Part shown: piece by piece, positions 16,593-25,336 of the stretch
Layout of the letters: the number at the start of each line of letters is the position of its first letter
How positions within the stretch are numbered: the stretch's first letter is position 1
Assembly: GCA_023248735.1 (NCBI GenBank)
Contig: JAHFDY010000019.1
Coordinates: 1 to 38,140 of the forward strand
Origin: Myxococcales bacterium
GTDB taxonomy: Bacteria > Myxococcota_A > Polyangia > Polyangiales > Polyangiaceae
Direction of reading: 5' to 3'
Length of the DNA stretch: 38,140 nt
Translations under genes and position numbers: made by a program
Notes under the pieces: generated by a model
What the model was told of the DNA's origin: nothing
The model's input: the letters and a program-made list of their open reading frames with translations, nothing else
Databases searched by the model: none

Positions 16593-17025
16593 CGGGCATG
16601 CGAACCGTTACCTCGTCGCCCACTTCCTTGCCGAGCAACGAACGCGCAAGCGGACTGGTGACGCTTATCGAGCCCTGGCTAAGATCGGCCTCGTCGGCAC
16701 CGAGAATGCGATAGATAACTTCTTCCTCGGTGTCGGTGTTGTTAAGCGTCACGTTCGCTCCAAACGCGATGCGCGAGCTCTGTACCTTCGACGGATCGAT
16801 CACTTCTGCGCGGGAGAGATTCTCTTCGAGAGTCTTGACGCGGCCTTCGATGAACGACTGCTTTTCGCGCGCGGCGTGATACTCGGCATTCTCTTTGAGG
16901 TCGCCGTGTTCACGCGCGACCGCGATCTGCACGATGATGGCTGGCCGCGCGACCGTGCGAAGGTGATGCAGTTCTTCGCGGAGGCGTGCGTACCCCTCGG
17001 GCGTAATGGGATTCTTCTCGACCAT
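16549..17025 (-). CDS. greA: Transcription elongation factor GreA
   Basis: The product is 158 residues from ATG at 17025, the standard GreA length; an in-frame start at 17046 would add seven residues. The N-terminal coiled coil carries [19 protein letters not shown], with the acidic tip that reaches the RNA polymerase active site and stimulates cleavage of backtracked RNA. The C-terminal FKBP-like domain has [20 protein letters not shown] and [16 protein letters not shown]. It is the first gene of a minus-strand run followed by recG, and divergent from the small gene at 17076. Cytoplasmic. Confidence 0.96.
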   Translation of the reverse strand: MVEKNPITPEGYARLREELHHLRTVARPAIIVQIAVAREHGDLKENAEYHAAREKQSFIEGRVKTLEENLSRAEVIDPSKVQSSRIAFGANVTLNNTDTEEEVIYRILGADEADLSQGSISVTSPLARSLLGKEVGDEVTVRMPGGERHYEVVAIAFK

Positions 17026-17075
17026 GACAGGCAGGGGCTTTAGCACTGTTCGGTTGTTGCGTACAATGCACCACC

Positions 17076-17351
17076 TTGAGCATCATTGGACCCCATCCCA
17101 CCTCCGGCTTTCGTCTCGATCTCCTGCGAGAAACCGATCTTTCCCCGTGGCGCTACAGTGGGCAGCTCGTGACGCCGCTGCTTCAAGTGCCTCTAACCGT
17201 GGACATTGAGGCTAACGGCGACGTCGTGATCGCAGCGGAGATCGAGGCGACACTGGCGGAGCGTGTGCGACTTCTCGTGAGACAGGTTATCAAGCACGCG
17301 CTTAGCGAGGGACAGACCCCTCCGCGTCGCATTCAGCGATGGCGCCCATAA
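17076..17351 (+). CDS. Small protein of unknown function, divergent from greA
   Basis: The product is 91 residues, apparently starting with TTG at 17076. It reads [20 protein letters not shown], then [20 protein letters not shown], an acidic stretch with [20 protein letters not shown] and a basic tail RRIQRWRP. Codon use is typical of the neighbourhood and no overlapping alternative is better, so I take it as a gene. I do not recognise a family. It is cytoplasmic by composition, precedes the Ser/Thr kinase by 46 nt on the same strand and shares a 50-bp divergent promoter region with greA. Confidence 0.65.
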   Translation: MSIIGPHPTSGFRLDLLRETDLSPWRYSGQLVTPLLQVPLTVDIEANGDVVIAAEIEATLAERVRLLVRQVIKHALSEGQTPPRRIQRWRP

Positions 17352-17397
17352 GCCGAAGCGGCGTGCTGAGCGGGGTAACTAGGCGTATATTTGGGGA

Positions 17398-18615
17398 ATG
17401 AAGGTGGCGTTAGACCAAGGCGAGATCGTTCTCGCACGCTATCGCCTCGAGGAGAAGCTGGGGGAAGGCGGCATGGGTGTCGTCTGGTCGGCATCCCACG
17501 TGGTTACCCATAAGGTGGTGGCGCTGAAGATTCTCAAGGTGAAGACCGACGAGAACGTCTGGCGGTTCTTTCGCGAGGCGCGCATCGCCGGCGAACTTCG
17601 TCATCCACGTTTGGTCGATGTGTCGGACCTTCTGCGCCTGCCTGACGGCACGCCGGTGATGGTGATGGAGCTGCTTCGCGGAGAGTCGCTCGGCGCGCTC
17701 ATCGCGCGTGGTGCACTCGATCCTTCGCGGCTCGCGACGATCCTCGCCGACGTTGCCGACACGCTTGCAGACGTGCACGCGCGCGGTGTGGTCCATCGTG
17801 ACCTCAAACCAGAAAATGTGTTTATCGAGGACGCCGGCACAGTTAAGATACTTGACTTTGGCGTCGCAAAGCTGAGTCAAGAGCAGGTCACCGAAACGAT
17901 CGGTGGCATGACGCAAACCGGCTCAGTCGTCGGAACACCCGCGTACATGGCGCCGGAGCAGGTGTTTGGGGAAAAAGACGTCGACGCTCGGGCGGATGCG
18001 TGGTCGTTTGGCGCGATCGCATTTGAGGCGTTCGTGGGGCGTAGGCTCGTGCTTGCCGAGAACTTTGGTCAAGCGTTCAAAGCGATCACCATGGCAGACA
18101 TCCCACGGGTTCGTGACCTCTTGCCAAGTTGTTCTCCAACGATTGCGGAGCTTGTTGACGGTCTGCTCGTTCGTGATCGAACGCACCGGTTCGTTGACCT
18201 ACGAGCCGCTGCCTTGCGGTTGCGTGCCGTCGCGAGCGGCGTCGAGGTGCCAACTTCGGTGGAGGCGAGACGTCCTACGCGCTGGGTTCCGGCGGTCGGC
18301 GTTTCGCTCGCATTCGCGGGTGGACTGGGGGTTGCAATCGCGTCGCGTCAGCCTGTGCCGCACGTTGCGCTTGAGCATCCCGATCGGATCGCGATGCCAG
18401 CGCGACCGACTGCTCAGCCTTTGCCGATCGCGTCTCCGCAGCTACCTGTGACGCCGCCGACGCAGGGTAGCGCCCGCATTGACAAGCGCGTCCCGCTCGG
18501 GCTTTCGCAAGTGACGAGCGTTTCCGGGGGCGCGGGGAAAGTGCCCGTAGTCCCGCCGGGCCCTGATTCACAGAAAGGTGGAATCAACCCCGAGTCGCCC
18601 TATATTCCGAGGTGA
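17398..18615 (+). CDS. Hanks-type Ser/Thr protein kinase with one membrane helix
   Basis: The product is 405 residues from ATG at 17398. The kinase domain has an intact core: GEGGMG loop (22-27), Lys44 in VALKIL, HRDLKPEN (133-140, catalytic Asp135), DFG (153-155), GTPAYMAPEQ (APE at 185-187) and ARADAWSFG. An Arg-rich segment is followed by a membrane helix (about 296-316, WVPAVGVSLAFAGG) and a Pro/Ser-rich tail, so the kinase is cytoplasmic and the tail periplasmic. It should phosphorylate Ser/Thr on partner proteins. Its stop overlaps the start of the PEGA-protein gene by one base (TGATG), implying coupled expression. Confidence 0.93.
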   Translation: MKVALDQGEIVLARYRLEEKLGEGGMGVVWSASHVVTHKVVALKILKVKTDENVWRFFREARIAGELRHPRLVDVSDLLRLPDGTPVMVMELLRGESLGALIARGALDPSRLATILADVADTLADVHARGVVHRDLKPENVFIEDAGTVKILDFGVAKLSQEQVTETIGGMTQTGSVVGTPAYMAPEQVFGEKDVDARADAWSFGAIAFEAFVGRRLVLAENFGQAFKAITMADIPRVRDLLPSCSPTIAELVDGLLVRDRTHRFVDLRAAALRLRAVASGVEVPTSVEARRPTRWVPAVGVSLAFAGGLGVAIASRQPVPHVALEHPDRIAMPARPTAQPLPIASPQLPVTPPTQGSARIDKRVPLGLSQVTSVSGGAGKVPVVPPGPDSQKGGINPESPYIPR

Positions 18616-19616
18616 TGAACATTCGCGCAACGCTCGCGTGCCTTGCCGTGGCGGCGCAGGCGACTGCGAGCGATGCGCCGCGCGGCGACGCCGAAGCGCA
18701 AAGGAAGGCGGGCGAAGCCTACGTCCGTGGCGTCAAGCTGAAGGACGCGGAACATTGGGGTGACGCTCTTGCTGCATTCGAACTCGCCGACTCGCTTGTT
18801 CACCACCCGCGCAGCACCTATGCCATTGGCGCATGCGAGCTCCTCATGGCCCACCACACGCGCGCGCGCGAGGCGTTCGCGCGGGCGCTCGAAGATCATC
18901 GCACTCGGAAGTTTGGAACGCTTCTGCCGCAAGATGAGAGACAAGCGCTCATCTTCGTGGCGCAAAGTGAACGCGCGTTAGCGCACGTATCGCTTCGCTT
19001 GTCGCCGGCCTTCGCGGCGGTCATGGTGGACGGCCGACCGCTCGCGAAGCGCAAGACCACGACGGGCTCGGAGTGGATCGCGAACATTGAGGCGCCTGGT
19101 GTCGGTAAGCCTCTTGACGACAAAGAGGTCAGTCTCGTTCTCGACCCAGGACTGCACGTCTTTACTTTCTCGCGAAAAGGATATCGCGACGTAGTCCGCG
19201 CCGAGACCTTTTCGACCGGGCAAGAGGCTACACGAAGTTACGAACTGGAGCGTTTGCCAGCGGTGATGCACATATCGTCCGATCGGCTCAATGCGGTCGT
19301 TACTGTTGATGGTCTCGACGTGGGCACGGCGCCAGTATCAATCGAACGTCCCGCGGGACATCATCGCGTCTTGGTCCGAAGTCGTGGGCACGTTCCGTAT
19401 CAGGTGTCGGTTACGCTCGGGCCGGGCGAACAGTCGAACCTGCGAGCGGCCCTTCCCGAAGAGAAGCCGAACACTCTAACGCGCTGGTGGTTTTGGGTAA
19501 CCGCTGGTGCGGTGGTTGCGGGAGTGACTGCCGCGACCTATGCGGTAACGCGGCCCGCTCCAAGCCAAGCGCCGATCAATTGCGGCAACACCGGATGGTG
19601 CGCGTCGCTCCCGTGA
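18615..19616 (+). CDS. PEGA-domain secreted protein with C-terminal membrane helix
   Basis: The product is 333 residues from ATG at 18615, overlapping the kinase stop by one base. It has a Sec signal peptide (MNIRATLACLAVAAQATA). Residues 25-115 are helical and TPR-like (ALAAFELADSLVHHPRSTYA). Two PEGA-type beta modules follow: VSLVLDPGLHVFTFSRKGYR (near 165-185) and VTVDGLDVGTAPVSIERPAG with HHRVLVRSRGHVPY (near 220-260). A membrane helix (about 293-314, WWFWVTAGAVVAG) precedes a short tail with two cysteines. PEGA modules act in surface or envelope scaffolding. Tight coupling to the kinase suggests a shared signalling or envelope function (inference). Confidence 0.85.
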   Translation: MNIRATLACLAVAAQATASDAPRGDAEAQRKAGEAYVRGVKLKDAEHWGDALAAFELADSLVHHPRSTYAIGACELLMAHHTRAREAFARALEDHRTRKFGTLLPQDERQALIFVAQSERALAHVSLRLSPAFAAVMVDGRPLAKRKTTTGSEWIANIEAPGVGKPLDDKEVSLVLDPGLHVFTFSRKGYRDVVRAETFSTGQEATRSYELERLPAVMHISSDRLNAVVTVDGLDVGTAPVSIERPAGHHRVLVRSRGHVPYQVSVTLGPGEQSNLRAALPEEKPNTLTRWWFWVTAGAVVAGVTAATYAVTRPAPSQAPINCGNTGWCASLP

Positions 19617-19673
19617 CCGCTTCTAAAGCTCGCCGATAGCTTCGCGAGCAGACCTGCGATAGGTACGACACCT

Positions 19674-20519
19674 ATGCGCCTTCGATGGCTCTTTTTCCTA
19701 TACGCTATCGCAGTTACGGTTGCGAATGCCGGTTGTGATACGCCACCACCGCCGTCGTCTCCGCTCACGTATTCCGTCGACGCAAAGCGCGCGTTCGATG
19801 CGGCTCAAGCACTCTATGACGCACACGAGTGGTTGCTCGCGGAGGGGCGGATGCGTGAGGTGATGCGCAAGTATCGCTACACGCAGTACGGAACTTTGGC
19901 CGAGCTTCGCATTGCCGATATCGCGTTCGAACAGGACAAATTCTCGGAGGCGATCGTCCTCTATCGCAAGTTCATTGAGACGCATCGAACACAAGAAAAC
20001 GAAGTCGTCTACGCACGATCGCGCATCACCGAGTCGGAGTTTCGCCAAGTCCCCGACTCGTTCATCCTCTCAACAGCCGAGGAGCGAGACCAAGGCGGTG
20101 CGCTCGATGCATACCGTGAGGCGCGCAGCTTTCTCGAAGATTATCCCCGCGCAAAAGAGTGCGAGAAGGTTCGCGAACTTTATCAAGCACTGACAGACCG
20201 ATTGATTCGGCATGAACTGTACGTCGCAAAGTTCTATTTGGATCGCGAAAACTACGATGCTGCGGTCTCTCGCGTGAAGTACGCGATCGGCAATTATGGG
20301 GGATCGGCGAACAGCACTTCGGGATCAAGAGTACTGCTTGCGACAGGGGGAACGCTCGAAGCCGAGTCGCTTGTGCTTTTGGGAGAAGTCTATCTTCGCA
20401 TGCACAAGTACGAAGAAGCTCGTCGGGCATTTGAAACTGTTATCGATCGATTTCAGTCGACCGGGCACGTGATTGCAGCGCGCACGCATCTCGCCCGCAT
20501 GACAAAGCAGCGGTTATGA
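19674..20519 (+). CDS. bamD: Outer-membrane assembly lipoprotein BamD-like
   Basis: The product is 281 residues from ATG at 19674. The signal peptide MRLRWLFFLYAIAVTVANAGC gives Cys21, though the -3 Asn is atypical for a lipobox. The mature part is five-TPR-like: FDAAQALYDAHEWLLAEGRM, LAELRIADIAFEQDKFSEAI, YRKFIETHR, AKFYLDRENYDAAVSRVKYA, LLGEVYLRMHKYEEARRAFE. This is the layout of BamD/YfiO, an essential periplasmic TPR lipoprotein of the BAM complex. Other TPR lipoproteins are similar, so orthology needs a tree. Its stop overlaps the next regulator start by 4 nt. Confidence 0.8.
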   Translation: MRLRWLFFLYAIAVTVANAGCDTPPPPSSPLTYSVDAKRAFDAAQALYDAHEWLLAEGRMREVMRKYRYTQYGTLAELRIADIAFEQDKFSEAIVLYRKFIETHRTQENEVVYARSRITESEFRQVPDSFILSTAEERDQGGALDAYREARSFLEDYPRAKECEKVRELYQALTDRLIRHELYVAKFYLDRENYDAAVSRVKYAIGNYGGSANSTSGSRVLLATGGTLEAESLVLLGEVYLRMHKYEEARRAFETVIDRFQSTGHVIAARTHLARMTKQRL

Positions 20520-21943
20520 GCCAGCCAACTGAAGCTCCCCCGCCGAGGTCGACCGTCCTTGTCGTCGATGACGAGCGGAATATTCGGCGAACCCTCGAAC
20601 TTATTCTCTCGGACGAAGGGCTTCACGTTCTTCAGGCCGAAAATGGGGAACAGGCACTCGACGTGTTGGCCGCACCGAACATGCCTGTCGACATCGTCAT
20701 TCTCGACGTAAAATTACCAGGAATTTCGGGGTTAGAAGTGCTCGCGCGATTGCGTCGCGACGAGGCGACGCATCTCCTTCCCGTGATCGTGGTGAGTGGT
20801 CATGCGTCGGTCAACGACGCGGTGCTCGCAACCAAACTAGGGGCGGCGGACTTTGTCGAGAAGCCGCTGAGTCGTGAGCGCGTCCTCGTCAGCGTACGCA
20901 ACGCTCTCGAGTCGGCACGCGTGAAACTGAAGCTCGAGGTTGTCGAGCAGGCAGAGGTCTCTAGGCACGAGATGATCGGCACGAGCGCGCCAATGGAGCG
21001 CTTGTTTCGAGATATCGAGAAGGTGGCACCAACACGGGCGTCGGTGCTCATCACCGGTGAAAGTGGAACCGGCAAGGAGTTAATCTCGCGCGCCGTCCAC
21101 CGAATGAGCACGCGCAAGGACGGCCCGTTCGTCAAAGTGAACTGCGCTGCGATTCCACGTGAGCTCATCGAGTCCGAGCTGTTCGGTCACGAACGCGGCT
21201 CGTTCACCGGTGCTATCGCCCGCAAGCGAGGCGTCTTCGAGCAGGCACACGGCGGTACGATCTTCCTCGACGAAATTGGCGACATGGATCTCTTGGCGCA
21301 AGCGAAGCTATTGCGTGCGCTCCAGTCGGGGGAGATCTCGAGAGTCGGTAGCGAGCACACCATGGTGGTCGACGTACGCGTGCTAGCCGCAACGAATAAG
21401 GATCTATCGCGCGCCGTTGAAACCGGCTTGTTTAGAGAAGACCTATTTTTTCGCCTCAACGTTTTTCCGCTTCGCACGCCAAGTTTGCGCGAGCGGGCCG
21501 AGGACATTCCGTTGCTCGTTAAGGCGTTTTGCCAGACGTTCTCGCGCGACCATGGCATGATCGACAAGCCCGTTGACGATGCTGTGCTCACCGCCTTGAT
21601 GGGGAGGCCGTGGCCGGGGAACGTGCGCGAGCTGAAGAACGTTGTAGAGCGCATGGTCATTCTCGCAGGCGAGCGTCTGACGATCGCAGAGTTGCCCGAG
21701 GATCCGCACGCGAACCCATTTGACGACGACGACGTCGAGCCAGTTGCAGTTCCCGCGACAGCGAGCGATGGGCCGCTCACCTTACGCATGGTGCGTGAGC
21801 AGGCGGAGCGAGGTTACATCGTGGAGACACTTCGTAACACGCAGTGGAATATTTCGCGCGCTGCGGTTATTTTGGGCGTCGAGCGCACGAATCTGCACAA
21901 GAAGATTCGCGCATTTCGCATCAAACGCGAGATTCCGGCGTAG
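20516..21943 (+). CDS. NtrC-family sigma-54-dependent response regulator
   Basis: The product is 475 residues from ATG at 20516. The receiver domain (about 12-130) has Asp18/Asp19, phospho-acceptor Asp64 in VILDVKLPG, Ser94 and Lys116. The AAA+ domain has GESGTGKE (181-188), RGSFTGA (227-233, GSFTGA instead of GAFTGA), GTIFLDEIGD (247-256) and RPWPGNVRELKNVVERM. The Fis-type helix-turn-helix is at the C-terminus (about 445-465, NISRAAVILGVERTNLHKKI). It should activate sigma-54 promoters when phosphorylated. No histidine kinase is adjacent; the 4-nt overlap with bamD suggests envelope-linked control (inference). Confidence 0.95.
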   Translation: MSQPTEAPPPRSTVLVVDDERNIRRTLELILSDEGLHVLQAENGEQALDVLAAPNMPVDIVILDVKLPGISGLEVLARLRRDEATHLLPVIVVSGHASVNDAVLATKLGAADFVEKPLSRERVLVSVRNALESARVKLKLEVVEQAEVSRHEMIGTSAPMERLFRDIEKVAPTRASVLITGESGTGKELISRAVHRMSTRKDGPFVKVNCAAIPRELIESELFGHERGSFTGAIARKRGVFEQAHGGTIFLDEIGDMDLLAQAKLLRALQSGEISRVGSEHTMVVDVRVLAATNKDLSRAVETGLFREDLFFRLNVFPLRTPSLRERAEDIPLLVKAFCQTFSRDHGMIDKPVDDAVLTALMGRPWPGNVRELKNVVERMVILAGERLTIAELPEDPHANPFDDDDVEPVAVPATASDGPLTLRMVREQAERGYIVETLRNTQWNISRAAVILGVERTNLHKKIRAFRIKREIPA

Positions 21944-21948
21944 CCCCC

Positions 21949-23520
21949 TCAAACGTATCGCTTCACTTTCGCCCAAAATACGTCGAACGGCTCCTTCAGC
22001 CCACGACACACGTAGATCGGTAAGTGTCGCTCATAGGGCATCGCATAGACGTGGTCGGAGAGGCCCACGAGTTCCACCTTGTCGAAGTACTGTTCCAACT
22101 GTGTGCTCTTGCCACCAACGACGATGAATGCGCGCGAGCCCAGTTGTTCTGTACCTTGACGATGCGCTTCCGCTCGCGTCCACATCCAGTAGGCGTTGTG
22201 AGGGCTCCACGTGCGAGGTAGGCCGTGGGCCGCGCCGAAGTAGTCGAGCGCTGAAGCCTCGCCGTAGTTCGTCGCCATCACAATTGCGCTTGTCTGCTCC
22301 GCTTGTGGCAGGTCGTGGTGCACTTGTGCGACAGCCAGCGCGAGTTCCCGCCACCCGAACATGTCGGCGTAGATTTGATCGAGCGGTCCTTGCTCATGCC
22401 TCTCGCCGGACTGGCGGTGAATACCGCGTGTGTACTTTGTGAGCGTCTGTGGCGCGAGGATCGGGACTGAGAGCGGGGCCGAAAGGGCGCCGGTTGCGAG
22501 CACGAGGGAAAGCACGGTCCGCATCACCAGTGGGCGAAACCGTTCTGTGATCGCGCACAACGAAACTCCGCCGGTTGCAAATAGCGTCGGGTAAATGGGC
22601 GCAAGATAATAGGGCTTTGCACGCGTCACGAGCATGATCACGAGCAACACACCGTATGTAATACCGATCAATTGTAGTTCAGTTTTGACCCGGCGCCGAA
22701 ACGCGAAGAGCGTCCCACTCACCCACACGACCACGGTTAGTGGCTGCATGAGAATCACCTGCTCGCGTAGAAAGGCTAGTGGCGATAGTGCCACGTTCTT
22801 CTCTGCACGCGCATGGGCCATGAATTCGAGTGTCGGAAAAGCAGCCTTGTATTGCCAAATCAGATTGGGCAGAAACAACGCGATAGCGATAGCAAGTGCA
22901 AGCCACGGCCAACGGGTAAGGAGCGATCGGCGCATCGATGTGAGTACTATTGCGACGAACAGCCCGAATCCGAGAAACAAGGTGGAGTGTTTGTTAAGCA
23001 AGCCAACGCCAACGAGCGCGCCAAACGCGAGCCATCGCGATGGTGCAACTTCGCCCTGGGCGATTCGTACAAGCATGTAGACTGCAAGCGTCCACAAGAG
23101 TGGCTCAAACGCATTCATCGTGAACAGATGTGACGTTGCGAGGAAGTATGGCGACACAAGCACGCATGCGCTGGCAAGGGTTTGCGCCAAGGCGTTGCCC
23201 CCAAGCCTCCTGCAAAGGTGAGCGGTTAGTAGAAGCGTGAGGACGCCGGCGATCGCCGAAGTCGATCGAAGCGCGAATAACGAATCGCCGAAGAGTTCGC
23301 GAATGATGCGCGCGATCCACGCGATCATTGGCGGGTGATCGACGTAGCCGAAGTCGAGATGTTCACCGCACGCGATGTAATAGAGCTCGTCGCGAAAGAT
23401 GCCGTAGCGGGTCGCGAAGCTCACGTGAAGCAAGAGCTTGCCTGAAGCTAGCGCGAAGACGAATGGAGACTCGCGCAGCCATGTGCGGAGAAAGGATCGA
23501 AGGTCGATAAGCACCGTCAA
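21949..23520 (-). CDS. GT39/ArnT-type membrane glycosyltransferase
   Basis: The product is 523 residues from TTG at 23520; a GTG two codons later (23514) is also possible. About ten membrane helices are visible. The first periplasmic loop holds RDELYYIACGEHLDFGYVDH (from residue 43), the conserved Asp-Glu and D-H-P-P of the dolichyl-phosphate-mannose/ArnT superfamily (GT83/GT39, PMT_2). Such enzymes move a sugar from a polyprenyl-phosphate donor to a protein or lipid acceptor on the periplasmic side. A soluble C-terminal domain (about 370-523) follows. The gene starts 14 bp after the pseudokinase gene and converges with the NtrC-like gene with a 5-bp gap. Confidence 0.88.
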   Translation of the reverse strand: MTVLIDLRSFLRTWLRESPFVFALASGKLLLHVSFATRYGIFRDELYYIACGEHLDFGYVDHPPMIAWIARIIRELFGDSLFALRSTSAIAGVLTLLLTAHLCRRLGGNALAQTLASACVLVSPYFLATSHLFTMNAFEPLLWTLAVYMLVRIAQGEVAPSRWLAFGALVGVGLLNKHSTLFLGFGLFVAIVLTSMRRSLLTRWPWLALAIAIALFLPNLIWQYKAAFPTLEFMAHARAEKNVALSPLAFLREQVILMQPLTVVVWVSGTLFAFRRRVKTELQLIGITYGVLLVIMLVTRAKPYYLAPIYPTLFATGGVSLCAITERFRPLVMRTVLSLVLATGALSAPLSVPILAPQTLTKYTRGIHRQSGERHEQGPLDQIYADMFGWRELALAVAQVHHDLPQAEQTSAIVMATNYGEASALDYFGAAHGLPRTWSPHNAYWMWTRAEAHRQGTEQLGSRAFIVVGGKSTQLEQYFDKVELVGLSDHVYAMPYERHLPIYVCRGLKEPFDVFWAKVKRYV

Positions 23521-23534
23521 GTCGTCAATCGAGT

Positions 23535-24749
23535 TTACTTTGCGCTGCTCGCGGGCACGCCGTCTTGCGCGTGTTGCCTCTCATCGAGCGCCTTCTCGCG
23601 GAACACGACGAACGTTGCAAGGCCAAGCAAGAGAGCGATCGCAACGATAAGAAACAGGTTTCCCTTCCACTCGCTACGAACGGGTTCTTTTCGAGCGGCA
23701 GGGTGATCAGACTGTCGCGCGGGTGGCGAGAACGAGATGCGCCTGCTCGAGGGCGCGTGCCTTGAAAGGTCTTGCACGCTCTGCGAAGGCACCGGGGCTG
23801 ACGCATCCTCGAGCTTCGGCCTTCGGCCCGCCATGACGCGTCGCACGTCCCCAAGGAATGCATACGCGCTTTCGTACCTCTGCGCGGCGTCGTACGAGAG
23901 TGAATGTGCGACCACTCTGCAAAAATCCTCGCTCAGGGTGGGCTGCAACGCGAGCAGCGCCGCCTCGATGGTGCGTGCGGCAGCTTGCGCACTGCGATGC
24001 GTCGCCGGCGACTTGCCGGTAGTCGCAAAATAGAGGCAGCCACCGATCGCGTAAATGTCGCTCGCCTCGGTCGCAGGAAGCCCAGGAGAGTGCACGCGTT
24101 CGGGGCACGAGTAATCGTCGAGGCGGAGTGGGGCCAAAACGTCTTCATCCGTCCGTGCGATATTCAAACCAGGTGCGCTTGCAAAGTCGACCAGCCGAAT
24201 GGACTGTCGCGCGGTGAGCAGAATGTTGCCAGGGTGGAGGGCGCCATGAAGGACGCCATTGGCGTGGGCCATCTCGACGATATCAAGAAGCTGTTCAGCG
24301 ACGCGCAGGGCGTCTTGCTCGGAGAGTGGTGATTTTTCCACGGCAGTGACGAGCGGAGTGAGCTCGATCCAAGGTCGGAGTACGAACGGCGCGCCGCCTT
24401 CTTCAACTCCGTCAGCGGTCGTCAATACGACGCGAGAGTGCTTAAACCGATTGGCCGCGTATGAGGCGCGCATAAAGAGGCCGCGCGCCACTTCGTCTTG
24501 AGATGCTCTGCCAATCATGAGCCTCAAGACGGCGCGTTCCTTGGCGTCCTTCTCTCCGCGCACGACTTCATAAGCAGCCGTCACTGGACCGACGCCGAGC
24601 ACTCGCAGAAGGCGCCAACCGCCAAGTGATTTGCCCACGCGTTCCTCGGCAAGCGCGACGCGTTGGCTATGCGTTTGTCCCCCTAGGGGCGCGTTCGAAC
24701 GCCGCTTCATGCTCAGCGGCCCGTCGTCAAATCCTTCGCGCTGCCCCAT
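23535..24749 (-). CDS. Hanks-type pseudokinase with C-terminal membrane helix
   Basis: The product is 404 residues from ATG at 24749. The protein-kinase fold is recognisable, but key residues are lost: the Gly loop is LGVGPVTAAYEV (from residue 51), the ATP-binding Lys position is Arg76 (AVLRLM), the catalytic loop is HGALHPGN (168-175, Ala170 in place of Asp), and the metal motif is DFA (188-190). ASDIYAIGGCLYFATTGKSP marks the C-lobe. A membrane helix (about 365-383) leads to a short charged tail. It should not catalyse normal phosphoryl transfer and is likely a binding or scaffold module. The glycosyltransferase gene follows after 14 bp. Confidence 0.85.
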   Translation of the reverse strand: MGQREGFDDGPLSMKRRSNAPLGGQTHSQRVALAEERVGKSLGGWRLLRVLGVGPVTAAYEVVRGEKDAKERAVLRLMIGRASQDEVARGLFMRASYAANRFKHSRVVLTTADGVEEGGAPFVLRPWIELTPLVTAVEKSPLSEQDALRVAEQLLDIVEMAHANGVLHGALHPGNILLTARQSIRLVDFASAPGLNIARTDEDVLAPLRLDDYSCPERVHSPGLPATEASDIYAIGGCLYFATTGKSPATHRSAQAAARTIEAALLALQPTLSEDFCRVVAHSLSYDAAQRYESAYAFLGDVRRVMAGRRPKLEDASAPVPSQSVQDLSRHAPSSRRISFSPPARQSDHPAARKEPVRSEWKGNLFLIVAIALLLGLATFVVFREKALDERQHAQDGVPASSAK

Positions 24750-24793
24750 CTTGGCCTCAAGGGTAACAAGAGATGTGTCGTGTCGTCATGTTG

Positions 24794-25243
24794 TTAACCT
24801 CGGTCCGTGGAGCCGTAGCCGCCCTCGCCCCGCGCGGTCCCATCAAGGGAACCGGATAGTTCGAGTCGCGCAATCGTAACCGGTGCGAATACAATTTGAG
24901 CGATACGGTCATGAGGCGAGAACGTGACGGGCTCTTGACCAAAGTTCGCAAGCAGTACCTTGACCTCACCGCGATAGTCGCTGTCGATCGTGCCTGGAGA
25001 GTTGAGGACCGTAACTCCGTGCTTTGCCGCGAGGCCTGAGCGAGGTCGTACCTGACCTTCGAAGCCTTCCGGAATCGCCATGCGGAGCCCCGTCGGTACT
25101 AACACCCGCGCGCCGGGCGCAATCGTTACGGGTGCCGTAATCGCAGCGTGAAGATCGACACCGGCTGCTCCCGCGGTTTGGTATTGAGGCAGCGGCACCT
25201 CCACGGAACCGGTGCGTTGCAGGCGCACAAGAGGTTGGGTCAT
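24794..25243 (-). CDS. dut: Deoxyuridine 5'-triphosphate nucleotidohydrolase (dUTPase)
   Basis: The product is 149 residues from ATG at 25243 (a TTG three codons upstream is possible). It hydrolyses dUTP to dUMP and diphosphate, keeping uracil out of DNA and supplying dUMP for thymidylate. All five trimeric dUTPase motifs are present: AGVDLHA (27-33), RPRSGLA (66-72), [10 protein letters not shown] (84-93, catalytic Asp), RIAQIVF (113-119) and [11 protein letters not shown] (138-148, with Tyr for the usual Phe in the C-terminal arm). It is divergent from guaA with a 93-bp gap. Confidence 0.97.
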   Translation of the reverse strand: MTQPLVRLQRTGSVEVPLPQYQTAGAAGVDLHAAITAPVTIAPGARVLVPTGLRMAIPEGFEGQVRPRSGLAAKHGVTVLNSPGTIDSDYRGEVKVLLANFGQEPVTFSPHDRIAQIVFAPVTIARLELSGSLDGTARGEGGYGSTDRG

Positions 25244-25336
25244 GCCGTCCAACTAATCGCAAATCGCGTCGGGCTCCAAGCGCTTCGTGTGCACGGGCCA
25301 TGTACGCGCATTCGAGCTCATGATATCCCCGCCCGC

